Positions 1 through 9,710 of a DNA stretch of 64,000 nucleotides are shown here, piece after piece. Source of the DNA: JAKFFN01 sp036675025 (GTDB lineage: Bacteria; Sumerlaeota; Sumerlaeia; Sumerlaeales; Sumerlaeaceae); NCBI GenBank assembly GCA_036675025.1, contig JAKFFN010000055.1, positions 12,838-76,837 of the forward strand, in the 5' to 3' direction. The notes beneath the pieces were generated by a model. It saw only the letters and a program-made list of their open reading frames with translations, was not told the origin of the DNA and did not search any database. Each line of letters opens with the position of its first letter. Within the stretch, counting starts at the first letter, position 1. The translations under genes and the position numbers were made by a program.

Positions 1-1002
1 ATTCACCAGGTAATAAGCCACAGCCCAGCTGATACCATAGCCAATGATCTGCATCGCAGTACCAGCCCGGCTCTTAACGGCGAATGAAAAGCCAATCATC
101 ATGATGATCAGGATACCCAATGGATAGGTAAGCTTTCGGAGCAGGTCAGTCCGAAGATCCACCGTCGGTTGATCCCGGGCATCCAGGATGCGGATGCGCT
201 CCTTCAGCTGGTGGTAATTCATTTCTTCCGGCTTCCGCTGTTGTGCCAGGATCGTCGGAAGATCTTCTTCCAAGGCAATGACTTTGCTACCCGCTTCAGC
301 AGTGTAGGACGTCAGCTTTCCGTCAGCATCAAACTCCCAGATCCTGGGATTCTCAAAAAGCCAAAGACTCGATTTCTGATCCCGATTATTCTCCTGGAAC
401 TGGGCCGAATCAGCTTCAATCCGCATTCTGACGGCAGAATGATCCGCACTAAGGTTGACGATGCTCGGCCGCATCATCTCCTTTTCCTGGTTGGAGTAAA
501 CCCGCGCCATGTAGAACCACTCGTTCCGCCCACGGGCAAACACGTTAGCGTTCATGGTGATTTCGCGGATGTCTTCGCCTTCCAGTTTCAGCTCGTAAAT
601 CTTGTTAGCGCGCTCCAGCGGCGGTACCACATATTCCGTCATAATAAAGGTCGCTATCACGATAATGATGCCGCCGAAAACGATAGGAATACTAAGCCGC
701 AGGCCGTGCACCCCACTCGTCAACATGGCAAGCACCTCGTTGTTACGGGCAAGCGCCCCTACCGAAAAAAGCACCGCCAGCATGGATGCTATCGGAATAA
801 CGTGCATTAACTGTCCCGGCAGCGATGAAAGAAAGTAATAAGCTATTGTGGAAATTGGCGCGCCGGAATCAAGGATCTCGCCGAACTTGTCGAAGATTGA
901 ACCCACCAGCAAAAGCAGGGCACAGAAGGAAATAACAGCCACAAACGCAAGAACGAACTCGCGAAACAGGTAGCGATCCAGAATGATGGGGCGGAGGTTC
1001 AT
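1..1002 (-). CDS. LptG/LptF-family LPS export permease (partial, C-terminus off the window)
   Basis: Inner-membrane permease of the YjgP/YjgQ family, which with LptB forms the ABC machine that pulls lipopolysaccharide from the inner membrane toward the outer membrane. My translation starts MNLRPIILDRYLFREF, followed by a first membrane helix, a second helix around residues 60-85, and a third before a soluble periplasmic region containing ANVFARGRNEWFYMARVY, all typical of this family. The frame is open to position 1, so the last part of the protein is missing. An in-frame TAA lies 18 bases upstream of the chosen ATG. LptF and LptG cannot be told apart from this fragment. The gene lies downstream of alanine dehydrogenase on the same strand; lptB is near the other end of the window. 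Confidence 0.87.
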   Translation of the reverse strand, partial: MNLRPIILDRYLFREFVLAFVAVISFCALLLLVGSIFDKFGEILDSGAPISTIAYYFLSSLPGQLMHVIPIASMLAVLFSVGALARNNEVLAMLTSGVHGLRLSIPIVFGGIIIVIATFIMTEYVVPPLERANKIYELKLEGEDIREITMNANVFARGRNEWFYMARVYSNQEKEMMRPSIVNLSADHSAVRMRIEADSAQFQENNRDQKSSLWLFENPRIWEFDADGKLTSYTAEAGSKVIALEEDLPTILAQQRKPEEMNYHQLKERIRILDARDQPTVDLRTDLLRKLTYPLGILIIMMIGFSFAVKSRAGTAMQIIGYGISWAVAYYLVN

Positions 1003-1106
1003 GACCGCAAGATACAGTTAGCGGACAGATAATTTTGACGGAATTGCACACAAATAAAGACCGCCCGGGAACCATCTCGCACCCGGCTCTGCTGTGCGAT
1101 GGATAG

Positions 1107-2231
1107 CTAAAAGAACTTCTCAATAGGCGTAAAGTATTTCATTTCGAAAGCAGCCGCCACAGGTTTGCAGGTCACCTGACCATCAGCAATGTTCACTCCC
1201 GCCGCCAGCGCAGTGTCTTCCCGGGCAAATTCCGGGAATCCCTGCCGCGCGATTTTCTGGGCGTACGGCAGAGTAACGTTGGTAAGCGCATACGTGCTGG
1301 TTCTGCCAACAGCACCGGGCATATTCGTAACACAATAATGCACGATTCCGTCGACTACAAATATTGGCTCGGCGTGCGTTGTCGGTCTGGAAGTCTCTAC
1401 ACATCCGCCCTGGTCAATTGCCACATCCACTATGACCGCTCCCGGCTTCATTATGCTCAGCATGTCGCGCGTCACCAGGCGCGGAGCACGCGCTCCTACC
1501 ACAAGCACTGCCCCGATCACCAGGTCCGCTTCACGGATGTGGTGACGGATGTTGTACTCGTTGCTCATGACCGTCACCACGTTAGGCGGCATAATTTCAC
1601 TAAGGTACCGCATTCGATCCAGGTTGATGTCCAGTAGAATCACCCGCGCGCCCAGACCCGCAGCCATTCGGGCAGCATTCGTACCTACCACGCCGCCACC
1701 AAGTACTACTACATCGGCAGGCTCTACGCCCGGCACCCCTGCCAGCAATATCCCGCGCCCTTTCTGAGGCTTTTCCAGGTACTTCGCCCCCTCCTGTATG
1801 CTCATGCGTCCGGCTACCTCGCTCATCGGCGTCAGCAGGGGCAACTTCCCATCAGGCGTGGATATGGTTTCATAGGCGACACAGATCGCCTTGCTCGCCA
1901 TCATCGCATCCGTCAGTTCGCGAGAACTGGCAAAGTGAAAATACGTGAAAACGATCTGCCCCTCCCGGATCATGCCGTATTCTGAATGCAAAGGTTCTTT
2001 TACCTTCATGATCATGTCAGCGCGCCCAAAGATCTCCGCAGGGGAGTGGACAATTTCCGCACCGGCTTCCACAAACTCTGCGTTGAGGATTCCACTGCCT
2101 TCTCCGGCATTGTTTTCCACCATTACTGTGTGGCCGTCCAGCACCAGTTGCCGCACCCCCGCCGGCACCATCGCAACTCGAAACTCGTTGTCTTTAACCT
2201 CGCGCGGAACTCCGATAATCATAACTCGCAT
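1107..2231 (-). CDS. ald: Alanine dehydrogenase
   Basis: NAD-dependent L-alanine dehydrogenase (reversible oxidative deamination of alanine to pyruvate and ammonium), 374 residues, the usual family length. The N-terminal domain begins with the family signature IIGVPREVKDNEFRVA; the substrate lysine is in MKVKEP and the catalytic histidine in FTYFHFA. The Rossmann dinucleotide motif GGGVVGTNAARMA lies near residue 175 and is followed by the acidic LLDIN that favours NAD. The frame stays open 23 codons further upstream, but those residues do not fit the family. ATG 2231 has GGGAG a few bases upstream; ATG 2222 is a possible alternative. It is transcribed toward the LPS permease gene with a gap of about 100 bp. 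Confidence 0.95.
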   Translation of the reverse strand: MRVMIIGVPREVKDNEFRVAMVPAGVRQLVLDGHTVMVENNAGEGSGILNAEFVEAGAEIVHSPAEIFGRADMIMKVKEPLHSEYGMIREGQIVFTYFHFASSRELTDAMMASKAICVAYETISTPDGKLPLLTPMSEVAGRMSIQEGAKYLEKPQKGRGILLAGVPGVEPADVVVLGGGVVGTNAARMAAGLGARVILLDINLDRMRYLSEIMPPNVVTVMSNEYNIRHHIREADLVIGAVLVVGARAPRLVTRDMLSIMKPGAVIVDVAIDQGGCVETSRPTTHAEPIFVVDGIVHYCVTNMPGAVGRTSTYALTNVTLPYAQKIARQGFPEFAREDTALAAGVNIADGQVTCKPVAAAFEMKYFTPIEKFF

Positions 2232-2424
2232 TTGCTCCCGATTTTGGCGACTGCTACAGTACGTAAAGACAACCAAAACAAGCCGCGTTCCAAGTTGCAA
2301 GTGTAGTGGTAATCCATGTTATCAGCTATTCAAAGACCCGTGACGCGCATCGGCCGCTTAAAAATAGCTGAATTTACCTTTCTGCACTTGATGAGAGAGG
2401 GCGTGACGATAGTAATACACTTTA

Positions 2425-5400
2425 ATGTCTGCCACCGTAAATCCCACATCTTCTGCCAGAATCGCTGGCAAAGATCTTTCCAATGAAGAAATCGCGCGAG
2501 AACTTGGTGCCCGAATAGGCCCGGCAAAGGTTCTCACCCGACTTATCGAGAGAACTGCAAAGGCCGGCGATGCGAGTATATACCGCCTTGTGCCGCGGAT
2601 GGTGGTTCAGCCTGAGACGGATGAACAGGTGCGGCAGGTGCTGCAGTATTGCGGCGCAAACGGCTTATATGTGACATTCAGGGCCGCAGGAACATCATTA
2701 TCAGGCCAGGCGGTCACTGATGGAATCCTGGTGGATCTCGCTTCGCACTGGAAGCGCATGCGAGTTTTAAACGAGGCACGCCAGGTAGCTGTGGAGCCGG
2801 GTGTCATCGCGGCGCACGTAAATGCGTTTCTGGCGCCATACCGGGTAAAGATTGGTCCCGACCCTGCATCAATTGGCGCCTGCATGATGGGCGGCGTAGT
2901 AGCCAATAACGCCAGTGGCATGTGCTGCGGCGTGCAGTTTAACAGCTACAATACTCTGCACAGCCTGCGCCTGATGCTTGCTGACGGTTATACGCTTGAT
3001 ACCGCTGAACCCAACGCCGATGAGCAACTGAAGCAGGATCGCCCCGCCATCTACAAAGGACTGCTGCAAATCAGGGATTTGATCCGCGGCGACAAAGAAC
3101 TGGCAGATCGAGTTAAACGTAAGTTTGCCATCAAGAATACCACTGGCTACTCCATGAACGCGTTTGTGGACTATGAGCGGCCCGTGGATATCCTGGCACA
3201 CCTGCTTATCGGCAGCGAAGGTACTTTAGGTTTCATCTCCGAGGCTACGCTGGACACACTTCCAGACAAACCGGTGAAAGCTACCGCCTTGGTTTACTTC
3301 CAGGAATTGGTGGATGCCGGTCGCGCCGTTGCGCCGCTGGAGCGGGCGGGCGCAGCCGTGCTCGAGATCATGGACCGGGCAAGTATGCTTGCTGTTGTTG
3401 ATGATATGCAGTACCCGTTCACCATTGGTGCATACGATCCGAATTTTCCAGGCATTGTTAAGTCTGAAGGGCTGCCTGATTCAGTTCACAGTAACTGCGC
3501 AGCTTTGCTTATTGAGTTCCAGGAGGAGACAGAGGGGGCACTGGCGTCAAAACTTGATATGGCCCAGTCAATACTCGACCGTTTCCCGCTGCTGACCCCC
3601 GTATCCTTCACCCGAGATGCCAGGCTGCAGGCTGAGTACTGGCACATGCGCAAGGGATTATTCCCCAGCGTGGGTGGAATGCGCGAGATTGGCACCGCAG
3701 TAATCATCGAGGATGTATGTGTTGAGCCGCATTACCTCGCTGATGCCATTCAGGACCTGCAGCAGATGTTTATACGGCACTCCTTTGGAGATGCCATAAT
3801 CTTTGGACACGCACGCAATGGCAACATCCACTTCGTTATCTGTACCGACTTTGCCGATCCTAAACAGGTGAACCGGTACGCGGCTCTCATGGATGAAATG
3901 ACCTTGGTCATCGTGCAAAAGTATGACGGCAGCCTGAAAGCGGAACATGGTACAGGGCGTAATATAGCGCCCTTTGTGCAGCGAGAATGGGGCGAAACAA
4001 TGACCGCGCTCATGTGGGACGTAAAGCATCTACTTGACCCGGCCAATGTGTTAAACCCGGGCGTGGTGCTTACCCATGATCCGCAGGCACACTTGAAAAA
4101 CCTGAAGGTAATGCCAGCGTTTTCGCCAATTATCGACAAGTGCATCGAATGTGGTTTTTGCGAACCACGCTGCCCCAGCCGCGATCTGACCACCACGCCC
4201 AGACAGCGTATTGCGCTATTGCGGGAAATTGAACGACTGGATAGACTTGGCGACGCGTCAAGCCGTGCTACAGCGGATGAGCTGCTTGCAGAATACGAAT
4301 ATCACGGCAAAGAAACCTGTGCAGCCGATGGCATGTGTGCAACGTCCTGCCCGGTGAAAATTAATACTGGCGAAATGATAAAGGTGCTGCGCGCCGCAGA
4401 ACATAAGCCATGGTCTGCAAAGATGGCCAGGCTGGTTGCTAAGAATTTTCGACTCGCCGCCAGTGGCGCACGAGCCGGCCTTGCCGTTGTCCATTACGGC
4501 GGTGCACCTGCAATGGCAGTCGGCCGCGTTGTCATGGGGGTCGCAAACAAACTGAGCGGCGGAAAAATACCGCACCTGCCCGAACAGGTCCCCATTCCTG
4601 CGCCAGCGCATAAGCTGCCACGCCTTGCGAAGCGTACTTCAGACGAGCAGCCAAAAGTTGTCTACTTTGCCACCTGCCTGACACGCTCCATGGGCGAAAT
4701 TCCCAATGAACCCTCACAAGTATCAGTGCCTGAAGCCATAGTGAGAATAGCCGAAGCTTGCGGCAGGGAAGTGGTCTGGCCTGAAAAACTGGGGGGCCTG
4801 TGCTGCGGCCAGCCCTTTTTCAGCAAAGGTTTTGCTGATGCCGGACGAATCGCTGCGGAAAGAACAGTTGAGGCTTTATGGAAGGCCAGCGACAAAGGTC
4901 AGTGGCCGGTCATCAGCGACACTTCGCCTTGCACCGGTCAACTTCTTCACTGCGATGCTTACCTCACGGGTGACGCGCTAACGAAATGGAAGAAACTACG
5001 TTTTTTGGACGTCGCTTCATGGCTGGCACGCGAGGTAATTCCTGAGCGCACTGACTGGCCCAAGCTTAATAGGCGTGTGGTGCTTCACCCTACCTGTACA
5101 GTTATGAAACAGGGGTGGACGCCAGACTTGAAGAAAGTCGCCGAAACTTTCGCTGCTGAAGTGGAACTGCCAATTCTGGCAGAGTGTTGCGGATTCGCCG
5201 GCGACCGCGGTCTACTGTTCCCGGAATTGACCATCAGTGCCACAACCCCCGAAGCCAGCGAGGTTCGCAGAAAATCCGGACTTGAGAAATTGGAAGCTGG
5301 AGACCCCTGCGCTTATGACTTGAAACATGGTCCGTGCAGCGAAAACAGTTCTGGCTGCGAGACTCGGTACTACTCAAGCTGCCGTACCTGTGAAATGGGC

Positions 5401-5508
5401 ATGGCGGCAACCACTGGGGAGGCCTATGCAAGCATTGTGCAGTTAGTATACGATGCTTTGCTAGCCCCTACTGGCCAAACGGTATCAGGTAAGACTACAC
5501 AGCTATAG
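2425..5508 (+). CDS. FAD- and Fe-S-containing 2-hydroxyacid dehydrogenase (YdiJ / D-lactate dehydrogenase type)
   Basis: Large fusion flavoprotein of 1027 residues that probably oxidises a D-2-hydroxyacid (D-lactate or D-2-hydroxyglutarate) and passes electrons to the quinone pool. Order of parts: PP-loop FAD domain (FRAAGTSLSGQAV near residue 90, then IGPDPASIGACMMGG and GSEGTLGFISEA), flavoprotein C-terminal domain (FGHARNGNIHF, EHGTGRNIAPF near 510), a ferredoxin-like module with CIECGFCEPRCP near 570 and a second cluster CAADGMCATSCP near 635, and a GlpC-like region with two CCG motifs (LGGLCCGQP, AECCGFAG). All cysteines expected for two 4Fe-4S clusters and both CCG motifs are present, so it should be active. 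It is divergent from ald. No clear ribosome binding site precedes the ATG. Substrate cannot be read from sequence. Confidence 0.9.
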   Translation: MSATVNPTSSARIAGKDLSNEEIARELGARIGPAKVLTRLIERTAKAGDASIYRLVPRMVVQPETDEQVRQVLQYCGANGLYVTFRAAGTSLSGQAVTDGILVDLASHWKRMRVLNEARQVAVEPGVIAAHVNAFLAPYRVKIGPDPASIGACMMGGVVANNASGMCCGVQFNSYNTLHSLRLMLADGYTLDTAEPNADEQLKQDRPAIYKGLLQIRDLIRGDKELADRVKRKFAIKNTTGYSMNAFVDYERPVDILAHLLIGSEGTLGFISEATLDTLPDKPVKATALVYFQELVDAGRAVAPLERAGAAVLEIMDRASMLAVVDDMQYPFTIGAYDPNFPGIVKSEGLPDSVHSNCAALLIEFQEETEGALASKLDMAQSILDRFPLLTPVSFTRDARLQAEYWHMRKGLFPSVGGMREIGTAVIIEDVCVEPHYLADAIQDLQQMFIRHSFGDAIIFGHARNGNIHFVICTDFADPKQVNRYAALMDEMTLVIVQKYDGSLKAEHGTGRNIAPFVQREWGETMTALMWDVKHLLDPANVLNPGVVLTHDPQAHLKNLKVMPAFSPIIDKCIECGFCEPRCPSRDLTTTPRQRIALLREIERLDRLGDASSRATADELLAEYEYHGKETCAADGMCATSCPVKINTGEMIKVLRAAEHKPWSAKMARLVAKNFRLAASGARAGLAVVHYGGAPAMAVGRVVMGVANKLSGGKIPHLPEQVPIPAPAHKLPRLAKRTSDEQPKVVYFATCLTRSMGEIPNEPSQVSVPEAIVRIAEACGREVVWPEKLGGLCCGQPFFSKGFADAGRIAAERTVEALWKASDKGQWPVISDTSPCTGQLLHCDAYLTGDALTKWKKLRFLDVASWLAREVIPERTDWPKLNRRVVLHPTCTVMKQGWTPDLKKVAETFAAEVELPILAECCGFAGDRGLLFPELTISATTPEASEVRRKSGLEKLEAGDPCAYDLKHGPCSENSSGCETRYYSSCRTCEMGMAATTGEAYASIVQLVYDALLAPTGQTVSGKTTQL

Positions 5509-5533
5509 CGACAACATACTGCGAAAACAGCTC

Positions 5534-6940
5534 TTACTCGTAAAGATCCCAGCGTTGGGCTGCGGTAATATCTTCGAATGGTGGATATTCTGTTATATGA
5601 ACGTTGATTAGCGCTCGCCACTCATCGGTCTCTAATGTATACCGGCCTGGGGTGACCACGCTTACAACTTGGGTGATGTCATCCATTTCTTCGTACACTT
5701 CCCCTGGTTCCTCATCAATACCGTAGATAAGGTCGCCATCTACTTCTTCAACATTGGACTCAAGGCGCAGTTCAGTCTCATTCGGTTGCACTAGATCGTC
5801 AAACCACTTCAGGTTTACGGTAACAGAAGTATCCTGCTCCATTTCGACATAGGGAATACTGGCGTCATCCGCACGCACCTGGTGAATTGGATTTGTAATA
5901 TTGTAAAGCACTTGTGCCTGCGGCGAGAAAACACGAACGCCAAACACGTACTCTCCATTGCCACCACTGCCATCACCATCAAACTCTTCTCGGGCTCTTA
6001 CCTCTTCCAGGATTATCGTTACGCGCTTGCGACCAAATATCTGAGCACCAATTCCGGCTCTCAGCCCCTCATAATCTTTAGTGCTCTCATGATTCGTGTG
6101 CATGGTGCTTAATGTAGGTTCCAGCCCAAGATAGAGACACTGCGGAGGCAGGTTCTCAAATTGCGAATCTTCTATTAACTGGACCCCATCATTGGCTTTT
6201 TCGCTCAAAAGGGTTATGAAATGCTCGTTAAAGTCATCGTCGCTGGCCAGCCATATATGGACCGGAAACTGTCCTAAGAAAGGAGAAGAACTGGTTTTTC
6301 TCGGGTCGTTAATATGGTTTCTTACCCACTCATACTCCATATGCTCCACGTCAATGCTTGGAGCATCGTAGAAGTCATCGTAGAATTCTTCAAAGATGTC
6401 GCCACCATTGGTGGCTCCATGGTTTCCAGCAATTAAACCTTCAATAACAATCCAGCGTGCTATCTTGCCGCTGCTTGCCAACCCCTCAAGATCTTTTTCA
6501 ATCATGTAACGGCTGATTAATCCGCCAAAGCTGATAGCATAGATATTGGCCTGTTCAGCACCACTACGTTGCACAACATGCTCTATGTACTTGGCCATTA
6601 TCAACGCATAACGTGGAACACCATTTCCAGCAGCATCGACTTCAGTAATATCCTGTGCAGTGTAGTATGGCGGATGCTGATCGCCGTAATAAGTAGAGTA
6701 TGCGATCTGATTTGGCGCTGTTGGAGCAATGTCGCCTGTGGGCAACCCTAGGGTATTAGCTAACTGCGTAACATATCCCTTGCTAAGGTCAGCACCAAAC
6801 ATGCCGTTTGTTCGGGCGCCGCTTGGATCAAATCCATGAACCACCACTGTGGCTACCTTATCGGGAGGAAAAGTCGCGGCTGTTGCCAGGGATCCCGCCG
6901 CGTTGACGATCAGCAAAGCTGCTATTACAAAGCGCGTCAT
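5534..6940 (-). CDS. Secreted lipase/esterase-like alpha/beta hydrolase
   Basis: A 468-residue protein with a clear signal peptide (MTRFVIAALLIVNAAG, cleavage probably after ATAA). VVVHGFDP near residue 33 resembles the oxyanion-hole strand of lipases. AISFGG near residue 135 fits a nucleophile elbow in which Ala replaces the first Gly of GxSxG, as in Bacillus lipase A. An acidic stretch (DIFEEFYDDFYD) and the possible catalytic histidine in STMHTNHES follow. The C-terminal 150 residues look like a separate beta-rich, acidic domain of unknown role. A GAGG ribosome site lies about 10 bases before the ATG. It converges with the FAD/Fe-S gene and stands alone. Fold is inferred; substrate unknown. 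Confidence 0.7.
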   Translation of the reverse strand: MTRFVIAALLIVNAAGSLATAATFPPDKVATVVVHGFDPSGARTNGMFGADLSKGYVTQLANTLGLPTGDIAPTAPNQIAYSTYYGDQHPPYYTAQDITEVDAAGNGVPRYALIMAKYIEHVVQRSGAEQANIYAISFGGLISRYMIEKDLEGLASSGKIARWIVIEGLIAGNHGATNGGDIFEEFYDDFYDAPSIDVEHMEYEWVRNHINDPRKTSSSPFLGQFPVHIWLASDDDFNEHFITLLSEKANDGVQLIEDSQFENLPPQCLYLGLEPTLSTMHTNHESTKDYEGLRAGIGAQIFGRKRVTIILEEVRAREEFDGDGSGGNGEYVFGVRVFSPQAQVLYNITNPIHQVRADDASIPYVEMEQDTSVTVNLKWFDDLVQPNETELRLESNVEEVDGDLIYGIDEEPGEVYEEMDDITQVVSVVTPGRYTLETDEWRALINVHITEYPPFEDITAAQRWDLYE

Positions 6941-7284
6941 TAGTAGAGACCTCTAAAAGAAAAAAACCATTGCGCCAACATGTAAATTCTACTGAACTTG
7001 CAACAAACTACTGACAAAAGTTGATCAGTACTTAACCATTGCTTAAAGGATAATCAGATAAGGAAAGGCGAAACTCTAGTTCACCGTTTAAGTCTATTAA
7101 GTACAGCACGTTGCCTTAGTATTATTAGGCTAAGTTGCTATAAAGCAATCGCGTTATAGATTAGACTTGATAACCATAGTTAGAAAGTTTTTTCTGCGCT
7201 TTCTCAAATCTCTGGCCGATTTTGCAGAAAAGTCCTATTGGAAAACTTAGCACTTGCGCTGAGAGAAATCGCGCACAAAAAAAA
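6941..7284. other. AT-rich intergenic region
   Basis: About 340 bp between the lipase-like gene and tRNA-Glu. No reading frame here looks coding. It must hold the promoter of the lipase-like gene (reading left) and the 3' end signal of the tRNA: on the minus strand the tRNA CCA is followed at once by a run of eight T. A short inverted pair AGAAAG / CTTTCT is present near 7181-7206. Confidence 0.5.
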
Positions 7285-7360
<76 letters not shown>

Positions 7361-7497
7361 GCACCTGATCTCTTTCAAGATCGTTTGCCTATTACAGGGC
7401 GAGCCTGAAGGCATTCTGTAAAAGCGAAATTTTCGATAAACTGGCTAACCTGAACGGTCGTCTGATCTATTCTACGGCGACTTTACTGACTCTGGCA

Positions 7498-7542
7498 AAT
7501 AAAGGTCGCCGGACGCGCCAACTTTGGGCTGCCTCCGGCGAC
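7498..7542 (-). terminator. Hairpin terminator after the thioredoxin-fold gene
   Basis: On the minus strand a perfect 9-bp stem, GTCGCCGGA paired with TCCGGCGAC (7534-7542 and 7505-7513), is followed by a T-rich tail CTTTATTTG. It sits about 40 bp past the stop of the gene at 7582-8100. Further inverted copies surround it (see findings). Confidence 0.6.
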
Positions 7543-7581
7543 GATCAGACCTGCCAGGCAAATCGGGTGTATGGTAGCAGA

Positions 7582-8100
7582 TTAGTTCATGCTTTCCAGA
7601 CTGCGACCCACCTGGCTAATTGTTCCGGGATCCATCACGCCAGTGTACTGGTACACCGGTGAACTGTAGTTGCCCGGAGCGAAGATTACTGTGGTTGGTG
7701 TTCCTGCCGAAGCAAAGCGCGCAGTCAGGTTGGGGTTGTAAGCTGATTCTACGCGCACCTTAATCGCCCCTCGAAGGGCACGGCGGCTTGAGTTGCTGGC
7801 GAGATTGCTTTCCATCTCAGCACAGGCCGGACAACCGTTTTTGGCAATTAAAAGAAAAATCGGCTTACCTGAGCGCTCTGACTGTCTTACTGCGGATTCA
7901 AAACTGGAACCCCACGATCCTGCAACGGAACCGTGAGCGGTGCTGAGCCCAAGTGCCATCAGTGTAAACATCAGCAACATCACAGATGTGACCATTATCC
8001 GCTTAATAGTTACCACCTGTTCAAACACAATCCCGTCATGGGCCACCGCGTGAGCTTGCGGCTCGTAAGGGATGGCTTTCATTCTCATTGTCGTATTCAT
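7582..8100 (-). CDS. Membrane-anchored thioredoxin-fold protein with CPAC motif
   Basis: 172 residues. A cytoplasmic N-terminal stretch of about 33 residues is followed by one hydrophobic helix (VTSVMLLMFTLMALGL, about 37-53) and a periplasmic thioredoxin-like domain. The redox motif is NGCPACAEME near residue 90; the expected cis-proline loop is in SAGTPTTVIF. This points to a thiol-disulfide role at the outer face of the inner membrane, such as a thioredoxin_7/DsbD-gamma-like reductase. Partner and direction (oxidase or reductase) are not visible. An AAGAGAA sequence lies directly before the ATG and GAGG further up. The second methionine block (residues 5 and 7) could also be used. Confidence 0.75.
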   Translation of the reverse strand: MNTTMRMKAIPYEPQAHAVAHDGIVFEQVVTIKRIMVTSVMLLMFTLMALGLSTAHGSVAGSWGSSFESAVRQSERSGKPIFLLIAKNGCPACAEMESNLASNSSRRALRGAIKVRVESAYNPNLTARFASAGTPTTVIFAPGNYSSPVYQYTGVMDPGTISQVGRSLESMN

Positions 8101-8217
8101 TTCTCTTGTAGTCCTCTTTAGGGTGAAATCAAAAACTCATCTGATTCTATAATCAAATGGCGTGCCAAAGGGTCTGTCTCTAACGGGGGGAAGATAGGCA
8201 GACCTGTATGTCTGAAC

Positions 8218-8249
8218 AACGAAAGCCGGCACACCTTAGTGCGCCGGCT
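8218..8249 (-). terminator. Hairpin terminator after the Gfo/Idh/MocA gene
   Basis: Minus-strand stem AGCCGGCGCAC / GTGTGCCGGCT, 11 bp with one G-T wobble and a TAAG tetraloop, followed by TTTCGTTG. The tail is weak. It lies about 140 bp past the stop of the gene at 8386-9516. Confidence 0.5.
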
Positions 8250-8385
8250 GCAAATCGCTAGGTTCACAAACGGATGTAGGAACAGGCTGTGAGTGCTAAT
8301 AGAACCTGCTTCACTGAAGCCTGTGAGTCTGGAGGATCTGGTCTAGAGAGATTTTCCGCCCAGTCTGTATGGGAAGTTTACACGC

Positions 8386-9516
8386 CTACTTTACAACTGC
8401 CCAACGCCTTGAAGTCGCACTTCGTTCCACCGCATCCAGAACCTGCTGGCATCTGAGTCCATCATTCATATCCGGGAAGACCTGCTTGCGCCTGCCCAAT
8501 CCATCCAGGAAATCGTGGATGGTGTTTACGAACGTGTGCTGATAACCGATAATGTGCCCCGGAGGCCACCAGCCCTCCATATAGGGATGAACCGGCTCGG
8601 TCACCATTATTTTACGAAATCCCTGGGTTTTGTCAGAGTCTTTAGCAGACCAGAATTGCAGATGATTCATATCATCGAAGCTAAATATCAAACTGCCTTT
8701 TGACCCATAGATCTCGAACCCGTTCGCGTTCTTCCGCCCGCGCGCAAATCGAGTGGCTTCAAAAGTCCCTACCGCCCCATTCTCGAAGTTAGCCAGCCAG
8801 GAAACAGCATCATCCACGGTAACATTGCCCATTTTCTTAGAGCCAGGTTCTACAGGTCGCTTTTCTATAAATGTCTTCATCGAGGCACTGACTTCCAGTA
8901 TCTCACCAACCAGGAACCGTGCGAGATCAGTAATGTGGCTGCCCAAATCCCCGAGGGCGCCGCTGCCGGTAAGCTTCTTGTCCAGCCGCCATACCATAGG
9001 AAAATTCGGGTCGGCAATCCAGTCCTGGAGGTACTGCGCGCGGAAGTGGTAAACCGTACCTATTTCACCCGCATCGATGAGCTGCTTCGCTAGGGCGACA
9101 GCCGGAATACGGCGATAGTTAAACATAACAAGGCTCGATACATCTGCCTTGTTAACCGCATCAGTCATTGCCCTGGCCTCTTTCAGGGTATTTCCGATAG
9201 GTTTTTCGCAGATGATATGTTTCCCTGCTTTTGCGGCTGCAATTACCTGCTCCTTGTGGGCCCACCCCGGTGTACACACATCCACAATATCAATATCAGG
9301 GCGATTGATGAGCTGCATGGCGTCAGTTTCATAAGATTCCCAGCCGAACTGCTCGGCAGCCTGCTTTACAGCCCCTTCATTTCGTCCGCAAATAGCTTTC
9401 ATTACAGGCTTTACCTTTACGTCTGGAAAATAACGGGCAACATCGCGATAGGCAGCGGAGTGGGCTTTTCCCATAAATGCATAGCCTATCATGCCGATGT
9501 TGAGGGTTTTTGCCAT
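8386..9516 (-). CDS. Gfo/Idh/MocA family NAD(P)-dependent oxidoreductase
   Basis: 376 residues, normal family length. The N-terminal Rossmann domain opens with IGMIGYAFMGKAHSAAY (glycine motif GxxGxxxMG) and contains the family signature CEKPIGNT near residue 100. The C-terminal alpha/beta substrate domain includes GGALGDLGSH-like GSGALGDLGSHITDLARF near 190, with the expected Asp and His. Such enzymes oxidise or epimerise sugars, inositols and related polyols; the substrate is unknown. AAAGG lies 8 bases before the ATG. It is divergent from the DnaE-like gene and stands alone. A second family member is at 26990-28096. Confidence 0.9.
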   Translation of the reverse strand: MAKTLNIGMIGYAFMGKAHSAAYRDVARYFPDVKVKPVMKAICGRNEGAVKQAAEQFGWESYETDAMQLINRPDIDIVDVCTPGWAHKEQVIAAAKAGKHIICEKPIGNTLKEARAMTDAVNKADVSSLVMFNYRRIPAVALAKQLIDAGEIGTVYHFRAQYLQDWIADPNFPMVWRLDKKLTGSGALGDLGSHITDLARFLVGEILEVSASMKTFIEKRPVEPGSKKMGNVTVDDAVSWLANFENGAVGTFEATRFARGRKNANGFEIYGSKGSLIFSFDDMNHLQFWSAKDSDKTQGFRKIMVTEPVHPYMEGWWPPGHIIGYQHTFVNTIHDFLDGLGRRKQVFPDMNDGLRCQQVLDAVERSATSRRWAVVK

Positions 9517-9710
9517 ATCAGTAACCTTTAAAGTGGGAGTGTCTGGTTCGGATAGACCGTGCGAACGTGCACAGACGTCGGCAAGAAAAACCTTTGTTTT
9601 TCTCCGGAAGGAAAAAGCTGCCGATGATTACTTGTAGCGTGTTTATGCTTGCCGAGCAGGTTAGCAGACCCGCAAGTAGGTCCACAATGTAGTAATAGGT
9701 TTGGAATCAG

